Of a stretch of 64,000 nt of DNA, positions 29,098 to 38,197 are shown in pieces. This DNA comes from Bradyrhizobium sp. CCBAU 51765. GTDB taxonomy: Bacteria > Pseudomonadota > Alphaproteobacteria > Rhizobiales > Xanthobacteraceae. The DNA is taken from contig NZ_CP030038.1 in assembly GCF_015291725.1 (NCBI RefSeq), forward strand, positions 1,787,001 to 1,851,000, written 5' to 3'. The notes beneath the pieces were generated by a model. The model saw nothing but the letters and a program-made list of their open reading frames with translations. It made no database searches and was not told the DNA's origin. A program made the position numbers and the translations under genes. Each line of letters begins with the position of its first letter. Positions within the stretch are counted from its first letter, which is position 1.

Positions 29098-29820
29098 TCA
29101 GAACGGATCTACGGGAACCGCGAAGATATAGCCGACGCCGCGTTCGGTCTGAATGACGCGCGGCGCACTCGGATCGACCTCCAGCTTGCGCCGCAGCCGC
29201 AGCACCTGAACGTCGATGCTGCGGTCGAAAATGTCTTCATGAATGCGGGTCGCCTGAAGCAGATGCTCGCGGGTCAGGGGACGCTGTGGCGCCTCGAGGA
29301 ACGCCAGCAACAAGGCATATTCTCCCTTGCTGAGCGGGACCTGAGCTTGACTGGGATCGATGAGCTTTCGGCCACGCCGTTCCAGCCTCCACCCATTGAA
29401 GCGATAGCCTCCGCGCTCGGGATCGCGGGCGCGCGCGGTTCGGCCTATCTCCTGCCGCCGCAATACCGCCCGAACGCGTGCCAGCAGCTCGCGCAGCGAG
29501 AACGGCTTGACGATGTAGTCGTCGGCGCCGAGCTCGAGTCCGACGATGCGATCGATTTCGTCTGGGCGGTGGCCCGTCGTGATGATGACAGGCACATCGG
29601 AATGAGAACGGATCTCCCGCAGCACATCCAGACCGTCGTCCTGACCAAGGCGAAGGTCGAGAATGATCAGGCTGGGCCGGCCGGCCTCGAAATGATGTTT
29701 GAGTTCGGACCTGTTGCACGCCGCCCTGGTCGGGACGTTGTGCTCCTCCAGATATTTGATCACCATCTGTCGCAAGGCGGGATCGTCATCGACAACTACG
29801 ACGTGGCCAACTGCATGCAT
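29098..29820 (-). CDS. OmpR-family response regulator (paralogue 1)
   Basis: A 240-residue two-domain regulator. The receiver domain has the acidic pocket Asp11-Asp12, the phospho-acceptor Asp55 in LIILDLRLGQ, Thr82 in VIITTGH and Lys105 in YIVKPF. A winged-helix DNA-binding domain of OmpR type starts at about residue 140, with the recognition segment FDRSIDVQVLRLRRKLE. All residues for phosphorylation are present. There is no kinase gene beside it; two close paralogues lie at 35260 and 39304, and the only kinase gene in the window is at 41932. Confidence 0.93.
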   Translation of the reverse strand: MHAVGHVVVVDDDPALRQMVIKYLEEHNVPTRAACNRSELKHHFEAGRPSLIILDLRLGQDDGLDVLREIRSHSDVPVIITTGHRPDEIDRIVGLELGADDYIVKPFSLRELLARVRAVLRRQEIGRTARARDPERGGYRFNGWRLERRGRKLIDPSQAQVPLSKGEYALLLAFLEAPQRPLTREHLLQATRIHEDIFDRSIDVQVLRLRRKLEVDPSAPRVIQTERGVGYIFAVPVDPF

Positions 29821-30425
29821 ACTTCACTCAAAAATCCGCTATCGCATCCTGATCGCTGAGGATACCAGGGTCCAATCCAAACGAGCGCAATTCTCCCGGC
29901 AAGCCGCCAGCGAGATCCTGGCCGCGACATTCACGACCATCCTCATGGAGCATGAGGCACCTGCCATCGTGTAGCGGTCTCGCCCTTCTTCAACCCGCAC
30001 GATCAAAGCGGCGTGATGTCTCGGTCATCAATTGCCGCTTCCGACCAAAGTCGCCGCCGTATCTCCGCGGCGCGCCGAACGGCGCTCTTCCGACTACGAG
30101 CGCAGAATTACCGTCCCATTTCAGGTCCGGCAGCCCGCGTTACAATCGTAATCCAAGTGCGTCATTGCGGCTCGCGTGGTGCGGCTCGGCATCAATCTCC
30201 CCGGAAATGAGCCCACGCTCGAGGGGAGAGACTTCTCCACCCCATCGGCGAGCCGCGTGCTTCGTGTCGCGTCCGACGCAGGAGCGACTTGGCCGGCCCG
30301 AACGATCAGGCGGTTTCAGCGGTAGCGCGATATCGCGCACGCGAAGTCGTGATGTAGCGCGCACGTCCTATCCATGACGGGCAGTCGTTCGCAACCGGGA
30401 CGATCGACGTGATCGAGATAGGGGA
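29821..30425. other. Intergenic region between response regulator and small secreted protein genes
   Basis: About 600 bases between divergent genes. It should hold both promoters. I see no gene, repeat or clear operator, and the short frames present have no family resemblance. Confidence 0.35.
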
Positions 30426-30728
30426 ATGCCGATGTACAAACGATTTGGGCGGCGGACGGCGCTCGCCGCTTCGTTGCTGTTCAACTGGGGGCCCGCCCTT
30501 GCGGCCGATGCAAGCACGACCAGTGCGGTCCACGGGATCGCAGCCGGCTCGCTCGGCCAGGATCAAGCCTCGGAGCATGCCGGCACGTTCCGCCAGGCTC
30601 CCATAGGTCACCGGCAGCCGCGGCCAGGCGACATTCCGGAGGGAATGCGTCTGTCGCCGCTTGAACTGGAGCTGCGACGGATCGATGAGGAGGTCGATCG
30701 CAGACTGATCATCTGCCGCGGCTGTTGA
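30426..30728 (+). CDS. Small exported hypothetical protein
   Basis: A 100-residue protein with an N-terminal export signal (RRTALAASLLFNWGPALA followed by ADAS), so the mature part of about 70 residues should be periplasmic. It contains PRPGDIPEGMRLSPLELELR and ends in a CRGC pair. GATAGGGGA precedes the ATG at 30426; an in-frame ATG two codons later is equally possible. I recognise no family. The signal peptide, plausible ribosome-binding site and compositional bias argue that it is real. It lies between a divergent response regulator and a convergent glycosyltransferase gene. Confidence 0.55.
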   Translation: MPMYKRFGRRTALAASLLFNWGPALAADASTTSAVHGIAAGSLGQDQASEHAGTFRQAPIGHRQPRPGDIPEGMRLSPLELELRRIDEEVDRRLIICRGC

Positions 30729-31031
30729 ACTCCAAGCCATCCAGGGCGACTCGATGCTCGAGCGCCTCGATGGGCAATGCGTCAACTGCGTCAAGAGTTG
30801 ACGCTATCGAACTTGATGCCTCACGCTTGACTGCGTGGGGGTGACAGCGCCATTTCGTGCGGCGCTCGTGTCCATTTCGAGCCTAAGGATTTACCTTGGC
30901 GCAGAACAAGACCAGGCGCCCGCCGGAAGCGGGCGCCTCGAGGGAATGGCTCACCAAGAGCCATTCGATCAGATTTCTCTCCTATGCGAGCCCGGACAAG
31001 AGAGGGGATCGCTTCCGAACCCAGGGCTATG
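30729..31031. other. Short intergenic stretch
   Basis: About 300 bases between convergent genes. A TTG-initiated frame at 30896-31117 overlaps the end of the glycosyltransferase gene and is probably a shadow. An imperfect inverted segment around GTCAACTGCGTCAAGAGTTGAC (30781-30803) could form a hairpin behind the small secreted protein gene. Confidence 0.3.
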
Positions 31032-32378
31032 TCACCTTGCTGCTCGGCGGGAGCGGGCGGGCTTCATGGTTGCGGCGCGCGGCTGCGCGCGTCGTTGTCT
31101 TTCCAGACGGTGAATGATCCGGAGAACCTCCAAACGTGTATCGATGCTGGCGAATTCGTCGGCCATCTGGGTGGCGCGCATGCGGTAGGAAGGACGATCA
31201 AGCACTGTTCGCGTGGCCTCTCGCAGTGCTTCAGATGTCGGTGCGTTGGTCGCCAGGTTGATCCCGACGCCCGACCACGCCACGCGTGCATTGACGTCAG
31301 CCTTGTCCTCGATCAGGCCCGCCGTAACCAGAGGGATTCCGAAGCTTAGTGCCTGGTTGACGGTGGCATAGCCTCCGTTGGTGACGAGTGCATCCACGCG
31401 GGGGAGCAGCCATTCGAACGGCAGATAGCTGGCAAGTCGCGCATTGGAGGGTATGGGTCCGGGGATCGTTTCAATCGGTCGGCCGCCGGCGGTGGCGATA
31501 ACCAGCAGGTCGGGTTCGTTGGCGAGAGCCGCAAATGTTGGCGCGAGCAGGAGCCCGAAATTGTGGTTGGCCACAGTACCCTGCGTGACCAGAACGACCT
31601 TGCGTGAACCGTCCAACTCGTGTGCCCAAGGCGGCAACGGGGCCTGATTCCGGATGATAGGCGGCGTTCCGACGAAATGCACCGTGGGTGGAAGCTCGCG
31701 CGGGAATTCGAAGCTCGGCACTGACAGCTGCAAGTAGGCATCGGCCAGGCCGACGACGGAATGGAAGAGCGGCACCGATACCGGTCCCACGCCGTAGGTC
31801 TTCAGCACCCCGTTCAGTTTGCGCAGGACGGGCTGGTCGACGTTGGCCTCGTGCTCTCCCGCCAGGACGCCGTATTGCTCGCGCTGCTCCTTCGTCGTCG
31901 CAGGCGGCAGGCCAACGAAATCCGGTGCGCCGTCGTCGCGCTTCCAATGCAAGAACGATGTGCCGCACAGCACGATCGGTGGCCTCGTCTCGCGCGGTCC
32001 GAGCAGCATCGGCAGGACGCCGAACAGCAGGTCATCGCCGACGATGACGTCGGCTTGAAAGTGCTTCAGCGCCTCGCGAAGGCCTTGGCTCTGGGCAGGG
32101 ATGGCATCGACGAAGAGGCGTTCGCAGACGATGCGCAGCCACTGGGATCCCGGTGGGACATCCTTCAGTTCGGGAATCGGCGAGGGCGGATCCCGCCCGT
32201 CGAAATCGGCGTCGGCCGGAAGAGGAAGGAATTGCACGCCGCTGGCTTCGATGCGATCGCGAAATGCGGTCCCGGTCAGGAAGGCAATCTCGTGGTCGTC
32301 GTCGAGAAGTATCCGCGTGATCGCGAGCATCGGACTGATGTGGCCCGCCGCAGGCGTCGAAGCGATGAGAATCTTCAT
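31032..32378 (-). CDS. GT1-family glycosyltransferase (UDP-glucosyltransferase/MGT-like)
   Basis: A 448-residue GT-B fold glycosyltransferase. The N-terminus MKILIASTPAAGHISPMLAI is the classic acceptor-domain start of bacterial GT1 enzymes, which glycosylate small lipophilic molecules such as macrolides, flavonoids or zeaxanthin. The donor domain contains VVLVTQGTVANHNFG and the nucleotide-sugar region TNGGYATVNQALSFGIPLV. Usual PSPG motifs have HGG where this protein has NGG. The basic C-terminal tail (PRAATMKPARSRRAAR) is unusual. The gene stands alone on this strand, so neither the acceptor nor a pathway can be named. Confidence 0.9.
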   Translation of the reverse strand: MKILIASTPAAGHISPMLAITRILLDDDHEIAFLTGTAFRDRIEASGVQFLPLPADADFDGRDPPSPIPELKDVPPGSQWLRIVCERLFVDAIPAQSQGLREALKHFQADVIVGDDLLFGVLPMLLGPRETRPPIVLCGTSFLHWKRDDGAPDFVGLPPATTKEQREQYGVLAGEHEANVDQPVLRKLNGVLKTYGVGPVSVPLFHSVVGLADAYLQLSVPSFEFPRELPPTVHFVGTPPIIRNQAPLPPWAHELDGSRKVVLVTQGTVANHNFGLLLAPTFAALANEPDLLVIATAGGRPIETIPGPIPSNARLASYLPFEWLLPRVDALVTNGGYATVNQALSFGIPLVTAGLIEDKADVNARVAWSGVGINLATNAPTSEALREATRTVLDRPSYRMRATQMADEFASIDTRLEVLRIIHRLERQRRAQPRAATMKPARSRRAAR

Positions 32379-32796
32379 GGTTGGCCTCTGAATGTCGAAC
32401 CTCGACCGTGGCTGGTCGACTAGCAGAGGGAGGGTGCCAAGCTGCCTGTTACGGCCAAGCTTCGGCGCGCCTGCAATTGGTTACGGCGGCAACGCAGCAG
32501 GCCAATTCGGGACGCAGCCCAGCTTGGCCGCATGTCCCAGTGCGCGGCGGCTACCAGCTCAAGGGCGGGAAGCTGCGGCTCGCAGCGGCAGGCTCGCAGC
32601 GGTGCCGTTCGGAACGCTCCGCCACGTACGGCATAATGCCAGCTGCCCCAGTCGACAGGCTACAAGGTTGCCAAGGAGACTGCCGATGTTGCATCCGTAG
32701 CATGATTTTGCCGATCCGCAATGATGCGGACATCGCGGTGCCTCAGGTTTCCTAGCCTCAAACGTCACCTGCCGGGTGGCGTCTGGCGAACAGAAA
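32379..32796. other. Intergenic region between divergent glycosyltransferase and aminotransferase genes
   Basis: About 420 bases expected to carry two promoters. Open frames exist in several registers, but none looks like a known protein. No clear operator or repeat. Confidence 0.35.
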
Positions 32797-33894
32797 ATGG
32801 GAGCCGAATCCTTGAACCGTCGCGACTGTCTGATCACCAGCTGCCTTGCACTGAGCGGGCTCGCAAAACCCGCAGCTGCCAGCGTTGCACAGTCGGATCT
32901 CATCCGGCTTTCGCTGAACGAGAACCCGTTCGGCCCATCGCCCCGCGCGCTCGCGGCGGTCCGCGATCAACTTGGCGAACTGTGCCGCTATGGCGGGGAT
33001 CTCGGAGCTGCACTCACGGAGTTGCTGGCCTTGCGCGAACACGTGCCGGACGATCAGATCGTGATCGGCGATATCCTCAAGCCGCTCGGATTGCATCTCG
33101 CCCAAGGCGCGCCGCTCGGAGCCGAGTTCATCTATTCCGAGCCGGGTTATGCGGCTCTGGTGGATGCGGCGCGTCCAAGCGGCGGGGTTGTGGTCGGCGT
33201 TCCTCTCAATTCGAGGCTTGAGAACGATCTAGACGCCATTGCTGCCAAAGTCAGCGAACGGACGCGGGCGATCTACCTCGTCAATCCTCATAATCCGTCG
33301 GGCACTGTCAGCGATCCGGCAGCTTTTCGCGCTCACGTTCGCGCGATGTCGAAGCAAACGGCCGTCATTGTCGACGAGGCCTATCTGGAGTTCGATCCTG
33401 ATTTCGAGAAGCGAACGGTCATGGACCTCGTTCGGGCGGGCGAGAACGTGGTCGTGTTCCGGACCTTCGACAAGATGTTCGGATTGGCCGGTCTCGGGCT
33501 TGGCTATGCGGCGGCGCCTCCGGCGCTCGCAACGTCGCTTAAGCGGGCCGGGTTCGGCCGGGTCGACGCACTTGATCGGCTCGCACTCGTGGCGGCGGCA
33601 GCAAGCATACGGGATATCGATTATGTGGCGACGACGCGTACAAAGGTCGCCGCCGAGCGAGACAAATGGCACCAGTTGCTCGCCAGTCTGAAGCTTCGCC
33701 ACTCCGACTCGCGGGCAAACTTCATCTTCTTCGAGGCCGACCGTCCTCAGACCGAGATAGCTGCGGGCCTGCGGAGCAAAGGTATCGACATTGGCCGCGC
33801 CTTTCCGCCGCTTGAGCGCTGGGTCCGTATCACGATCGGTCTGCCGCAAGAGAACGCGGCGACACGTGCTGCCGTTGCCGAGCTGTTGCGGTGA
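32797..33894 (+). CDS. Exported class I/II aminotransferase (HisC-like, PLP-dependent)
   Basis: A 365-residue fold-type I PLP enzyme. LSLNENPFGPSP is the typical N-terminal arm of histidinol-phosphate-type aminotransferases; VNPHNPSGT, VDEAYLEF (Asp193) and FRTFDKMFGLAGLGLGYA with Lys226 are the PLP-binding elements. Unusually, the first 30 residues (NRRDCLITSCLALSGLAKPAAA) form an export signal of Tat-like type, so the enzyme may act in the periplasm. The ATG at 32797 is preferred over an upstream GTG. The ligand region usually reading GxGxxE is altered to GDILKP. The substrate is unknown; it has no histidine-biosynthesis context. Confidence 0.87.
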   Translation: MGAESLNRRDCLITSCLALSGLAKPAAASVAQSDLIRLSLNENPFGPSPRALAAVRDQLGELCRYGGDLGAALTELLALREHVPDDQIVIGDILKPLGLHLAQGAPLGAEFIYSEPGYAALVDAARPSGGVVVGVPLNSRLENDLDAIAAKVSERTRAIYLVNPHNPSGTVSDPAAFRAHVRAMSKQTAVIVDEAYLEFDPDFEKRTVMDLVRAGENVVVFRTFDKMFGLAGLGLGYAAAPPALATSLKRAGFGRVDALDRLALVAAAASIRDIDYVATTRTKVAAERDKWHQLLASLKLRHSDSRANFIFFEADRPQTEIAAGLRSKGIDIGRAFPPLERWVRITIGLPQENAATRAAVAELLR

Positions 33895-33991
33895 GACCAC
33901 CTCGATCGCGCCTTTGGCGGCTCCATCGTCCCGGCAGCGATCCGACTGCCCCCTCCGTCCGCGGGCAATCGCATTTAAATATTGCAGAGGT

Positions 33992-34080
33992 CGTCATGCC
34001 CGGGCTTGTCCCGGGCATCCACGTTCTTTGCGCTGCGTGGAAAGGCGTGGATGGCCGGGACAAGCCCCGGCCATGACGCT
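33992..34080. repeat. Rhizobial palindromic intergenic repeat (REP-like)
   Basis: A near-palindrome of about 89 bases whose left arm begins GTCATGCCCGGGCTTGTC and whose right arm ends GGACAAGCCCCGGCCATGAC, each containing smaller hairpins. This type of repeat is very common between genes in Bradyrhizobium and Rhodopseudomonas. It lies between the aminotransferase and AraC genes and probably folds in the transcript. Confidence 0.8.
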
Positions 34081-34272
34081 GCGGAGACAGTCGGTACCCA
34101 TAGCCACATCTCATATGCGATAGCCCTGCCTCTGTCTGGGAGCGGCCTCGTATCCTTCCCTGCCTGACAGAGACGTGAGTTGATGGCGGTCGCGGCCGCA
34201 ACTACGTGAAGCGTCGACAGTCTCACCAGTTCCTCAGCCCTCGCCTTCTGCGACAACGGAGTGTCATACTGA

Positions 34273-35211
34273 ATGAACGTTGTGGAATATCCGATCGGCG
34301 GCGGTCCGACCATTTCGGTGCAGGAGCAGCCTGGTGTCCTGAGGTGTTTTCGATCGTTCCCACTATCCGACATCATCGAAGCAATCTGGGACTGTGACAT
34401 TCCCGATGGCGATTTCGCCAAGTCGGTTACGATCAAATGCCCGCCCGGCACATCCTTGCAGCTGATCGGCCAGTACCGGAAGCCGGCCAGAATTGCACAG
34501 AGCGAGACGGTCCTTCCGTCAAAATGCGCTACCCATGTTCAGTCGCATGCTCTCACTCTCTTCCCCACGGGAGCGTTCGGAGCCGTCATCGTCTGCCTCA
34601 GGCCGGACGCAGCCAGCCGCATCGTCAAGGCTCCGTTCAGGGAGTTCGCGAACGCCAGTCTCTATCTCGGGGATCTGTTCGGCAATTGGGAAGTCGAGAT
34701 GTGTGACGACCTGCTCGCCGGGGCGAGGACGAGCCACGAGCGGATCGCCGGTGTCCAGGCCTTCCTGCTTCGGCAGCTGAGTCCCCAGATAGACAGTCTC
34801 GCCAACCGCGCGGCTGGGTATCTCCGAAAAAATCCGGGCATGCCCGTCAGCGCGCTGGCTGCGCTGCTCGGCACCAGCGAGCGCAACCTGTCACGCGGCT
34901 TCAAGAGAGCCTTCGGCCTCAGCCCGAAGCGGTTTGCGCGCCTTGCGCGGTTTCAGAGAATTCTCGCCGAGCGGCGCCTCGATCGCTCCTGGGCGCAGGT
35001 CGCCCATGCCTGTGGTCTTTCCGATCAAGCCCATCTCATCGGCGAGTTCCATGATCTCGTGGGCGAGGCACCGACGCAATTCTTCACGCGCGAGCTGCGC
35101 ATCGGCGCCGACGGAATGGACGAAGCCAACCTCATCATCCAGCGAAACGGCCAGAACGGTCGATCGCAATTAGTTGATGCGGACTTCCGAAACGGCCAAG
35201 AACGGTCTTGA
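34273..35211 (+). CDS. AraC-family transcriptional regulator
   Basis: A 312-residue protein. The first two thirds form an AraC-type N-terminal ligand/dimer domain with a start similar to DUF6597-type regulators (VLRCFRSFPLSDIIEAIWDC). The C-terminal region from about 185 has two helix-turn-helix units: PVSALAALLGTSERNLSRGF and SWAQVAHACGLSDQAHLIGEF, followed by the conserved GEAPTQFF, close to the usual GxSPxxF. The family typically activates neighbouring operons in response to a small molecule. It precedes response regulator paralogue 2 by 48 bases on the same strand. The ligand is unknown. Confidence 0.92.
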   Translation: MNVVEYPIGGGPTISVQEQPGVLRCFRSFPLSDIIEAIWDCDIPDGDFAKSVTIKCPPGTSLQLIGQYRKPARIAQSETVLPSKCATHVQSHALTLFPTGAFGAVIVCLRPDAASRIVKAPFREFANASLYLGDLFGNWEVEMCDDLLAGARTSHERIAGVQAFLLRQLSPQIDSLANRAAGYLRKNPGMPVSALAALLGTSERNLSRGFKRAFGLSPKRFARLARFQRILAERRLDRSWAQVAHACGLSDQAHLIGEFHDLVGEAPTQFFTRELRIGADGMDEANLIIQRNGQNGRSQLVDADFRNGQERS

Positions 35212-35259
35212 ACGTTCACCTAGCTGAAACGCATTGGTTGTTTCGAGCGAAGGTGAAAC

Positions 35260-36081
35260 ATGTTGGCTCCCCTGAGAGACCCCGGGCCGGTTGAGAATGC
35301 GGCGGAGAAGGCCTCCGTCCACTGCGGCATACCTCGGATTCGCGACAGTGCGGGTGGAACCATCAGCGCCGCGCACAATATCCTCCTTGTCGAGGACGAC
35401 CCGGAAACGCGCTCGTCGGTCGTCGATCTTTTCGAAGATCATCAATTTGCCGTTCACGCCATCTGCCGCCGGCATGAGATCAGTCGACACTTCGCCTGCA
35501 ATCATCCAGACTTGCTCATTCTCGACTTGCAACTGGGCCAGGACAGCGATTTGAACCTTTTGAGGGAGCTTCGATCCCGCTTCGACGTTCCCATTATCGC
35601 GACCGGCGACCGCTGCGACGAGATCAGTTGCGTAATTGCCCTTGAACTCGGGGCCGACGACTACATCGCCAAGCCCTTCGGCCTGAGGGAGTTGCTCGCG
35701 CGCGCTCGCGCCGTGCTTCGGCGGCAGAACTGCGGCCGGACGGCTCGGACGAACGGCTCGCAGCGCGGCGGGTTCAGGTTCTGTGGCTGGACGCTCGAAC
35801 GCCGCGCCCGGCGGCTGGTTAGGCCGGACGGCAGTCCCCTGGTGCTGACGAAAGCCGATTACGTCCTGCTCGTCGCTTTCCTCGAAGCACCGCAGCAGAC
35901 GCTCTCGCGCGAGCAATTGCTGCACGCGACCCGAATCCACGAGGATGTGTTCGATCGGAGCATCGATGTGCGGGTCTGGCGTCTCAGACGCAAGCTCGAG
36001 ATCGATCCGCGCGCGCCGGAGATCATCAAGACGCAACGCGCTATCGGCTATCTGTTCACTCCCCCGGTTGAGGCCTTCTGA
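35260..36081 (+). CDS. OmpR-family response regulator (paralogue 2)
   Basis: A 273-residue regulator, longer at the N-terminus than paralogue 1 (about 38 extra residues). The receiver has Glu45-Asp46-Asp47, phospho-acceptor Asp89 in LLILDLQLGQ, Thr115 and Lys138 in YIAKPFG. Next to Thr115 one residue is missing compared with the paralogues (IIATGD versus VIITTGH), which could affect signalling. The winged-helix domain ends RSIDVRVWRLRRKLEIDPRA, differing slightly from paralogues 1 and 3 in the recognition helix. An upstream ATG is possible but 35260 gives a good N-terminus similar to paralogue 3. Confidence 0.9.
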   Translation: MLAPLRDPGPVENAAEKASVHCGIPRIRDSAGGTISAAHNILLVEDDPETRSSVVDLFEDHQFAVHAICRRHEISRHFACNHPDLLILDLQLGQDSDLNLLRELRSRFDVPIIATGDRCDEISCVIALELGADDYIAKPFGLRELLARARAVLRRQNCGRTARTNGSQRGGFRFCGWTLERRARRLVRPDGSPLVLTKADYVLLVAFLEAPQQTLSREQLLHATRIHEDVFDRSIDVRVWRLRRKLEIDPRAPEIIKTQRAIGYLFTPPVEAF

Positions 36082-36262
36082 CCGGCGAAGCGCGGGCTTT
36101 GATTCGGCCGCAGCGTCCCGCAAGCACCACGGAAACACGCCGAGACGTGAGCGATTTACGTCGATCACGTAAACCTGACGCATCCGTCCGAAACTGCCAA
36201 GACGGATATCGCCGATCTCGTCACGCTGGCCCAGGTGCTTTTGTCTCGATGAGAGAGGAACG

Positions 36263-36979
36263 ATGAGCAATTCGGAGAAAGTGGCTGTGGTGACCGGGGC
36301 ATCCCGGGGCATCGGCGCCGGAATAGTCGAGAAATTCCTCGACAATGGCTACCGCGTCGTCGCCTGCTCGCGAAACATCACCAGCAGCGGCCGGCCAGAT
36401 CTTGTCGAGGTGGCCGGCGACGTCTCACGGCCCGAAACCGCCAGGCTCGTGATCCAGGCGGCAAGAGAACGCTTCGGCCGCCTCGATACCCTGATCAACA
36501 ATGCCGGTGCCTTCCTGTCGAAGCCCTTCACCGAGTACACGGAAGGCGAGTTTGCGAACCTCGTCCAGGTCAATCTGGGCGGTTTCTTTCACATCTCGCA
36601 GCTGGCCATTGGCCAGATGCTTCGTCAGGCGAGTGGCCACATCATCAACATTACGTCCAGTCTCCTGGCCGAGCAGCCGGTGAAAGGATTGCCCGCGGCT
36701 TTGACGGCCATCACCAAGGGTGGCGTCAACGCGGCGACACGGTCGCTTGCAATCGAATACGCGGATAAGGGCATCCGTGTGAATGCGGTAGCTCCCGGCG
36801 CGGTTCGCACGCCGATGCATGCCCCCGAGAGCCATGGGTTTCTAGCGACGATGCACCCGATCGGGCGCATTGGGGAAATTCAGGATATCGTCAACGCGGT
36901 GCTCTATCTCGACAATGCATCCTTCGTGACCGGGGAGATACTGCACGTCGATGGCGGCGCCAACGCCGGACGTTGGTGA
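36263..36979 (+). CDS. Short-chain dehydrogenase-like protein lacking the catalytic Tyr
   Basis: A 238-residue SDR-fold protein with TGASRGIGAG for cofactor binding, NNAG and NITSSLLAEQ with the usual serine. Where YxxxK is expected the sequence reads LTAITKGGVNA: the lysine is present, but Thr occupies the tyrosine position. The end (FVTGEILHVDGGANAGRW) is normal. It may be a divergent oxidoreductase or a non-catalytic SDR-fold protein. GAGAGGAACG precedes the ATG. It is followed after 42 bases by the nitronate-monooxygenase-like gene, so the two are probably co-transcribed. Confidence 0.9.
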   Translation: MSNSEKVAVVTGASRGIGAGIVEKFLDNGYRVVACSRNITSSGRPDLVEVAGDVSRPETARLVIQAARERFGRLDTLINNAGAFLSKPFTEYTEGEFANLVQVNLGGFFHISQLAIGQMLRQASGHIINITSSLLAEQPVKGLPAALTAITKGGVNAATRSLAIEYADKGIRVNAVAPGAVRTPMHAPESHGFLATMHPIGRIGEIQDIVNAVLYLDNASFVTGEILHVDGGANAGRW

Positions 36980-37021
36980 CCACCGGAGGGATCTCCGGGT
37001 GTCAGGATACGGGAGGGAGCG

Positions 37022-38119
37022 TTGAGCGTTTATCCTCGACCCATACGCGACTTGTTCGGAATTGATCTGCCGATCATCCAGGCTCCGATGCTCGGCATAG
37101 TGACAACCGACATGGTCATCGGAGTTGCCGAAGCAGGTGGTCTCGGCTCGCTTCCCGCGTCCGCTCTCGATGCGGAACAAACCCGTAGCATCGTCGGTGA
37201 AATACGGCGGCGCACGCCGAAGCCGCTCAACCTGAACTTTCTTTGTCATGAGGCGCCCACACGGGACCGGCGGCGTGAGGAGGCCTGGTTGCAGCGCCTG
37301 ACGCGGTACTATCGCGAGCTCGGGCTGACCACCGAGCAGTCCGCCTCCGGCCCTCCCATTCCAGTCTTCGGGAGCGCACATTGCGATCTGCTGGAGGAGA
37401 TCTCGCCGGAGGTTGTCAGCTTTCACTTCGGTCTTCCGCCGAAGCACCTGCTCGAGCGAGTGCGCAGGACGGGTGCGAAGATCGTGTCGTCGGCAACCAT
37501 CGTCGAAGAGGCGTTGTGGCTCGAGGATTCCGGTTGTGATGCGATCATTGCCCAGGGATTTGAAGCCGGTGGGCATCGAGGCACGTTTCTGCACCGGGAT
37601 CCCACCCGGCAGGTTGGTCTCATGGCCCTCGTTCCGCAAATCGTCGATGCGGTACGGGTGCCCGTCATAGCAGCCGGGGGCATCGCCGATCCCAGAGGCG
37701 TAGCTGCAGCATTCGCCCTCGGAGCTTCGGGCGTCCAGGTCGGTACCGCCTTTCTGTTCTGCGAGGAAGCGAACGTCTCCCCTCTGTATCGAGAGGCGGC
37801 GCGCTCGACGCCGCCCGAGCAAACGGTGATCACCAACATCTTCACCGGACGGCCGGCGCGCGTATGCGACACGCGGGTCGTTCGAGAGCTTGGCCCGATC
37901 GGGATCGACATGCCCGAGTTCCCCGTTCCGGCGGTTCCGCTGGCGCCGTTGCGTGCTGCATCCGAAGGCCAAGGGCGGACGGATTTCACCCCGCTGTGGT
38001 GCGGTCAGTCAGCGCGCCTGGGCCGCGCGCTTTCGGCTGCCGCGTTGACGAGATGGCTGTTGGATGGCCAAGCCGAACCAAGCTTTGGCACGATCGGGGA
38101 TCTGCGGAGGAAATCCTGA
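37022..38119 (+). CDS. Nitronate monooxygenase / 2-nitropropane dioxygenase-family flavoprotein
   Basis: A 365-residue TIM-barrel FMN enzyme. The N-terminal LFGIDLPIIQAPMLG, the SFHFGLP segment, the motif QGFEAGGHRG and the late IAAGGIADPRGVAAAFALGA and VQVGTAFLFC are typical of the nitronate monooxygenase family. These enzymes oxidise alkyl nitronates to carbonyl compounds and nitrite; others in the family have different oxidase or reductase roles. The start is TTG at 37022, chosen because GGGAGGG lies seven bases upstream. It forms a likely operon with the SDR-like gene before it. Confidence 0.9.
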   Translation: MSVYPRPIRDLFGIDLPIIQAPMLGIVTTDMVIGVAEAGGLGSLPASALDAEQTRSIVGEIRRRTPKPLNLNFLCHEAPTRDRRREEAWLQRLTRYYRELGLTTEQSASGPPIPVFGSAHCDLLEEISPEVVSFHFGLPPKHLLERVRRTGAKIVSSATIVEEALWLEDSGCDAIIAQGFEAGGHRGTFLHRDPTRQVGLMALVPQIVDAVRVPVIAAGGIADPRGVAAAFALGASGVQVGTAFLFCEEANVSPLYREAARSTPPEQTVITNIFTGRPARVCDTRVVRELGPIGIDMPEFPVPAVPLAPLRAASEGQGRTDFTPLWCGQSARLGRALSAAALTRWLLDGQAEPSFGTIGDLRRKS

Positions 38120-38197
38120 ACTCGGGTGCCGCCAGGGCTAAGCCGGACGGCATCTCGCTTCACGTCGAAGCGTGCGCCGTCGACCTGCCCGGCGGCG

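Noticed and set aside
30896..31117. A 73-codon TTG-initiated frame before the glycosyltransferase gene
   Set aside because: It overlaps the convergent gene, has no good ribosome-binding site and resembles nothing known.
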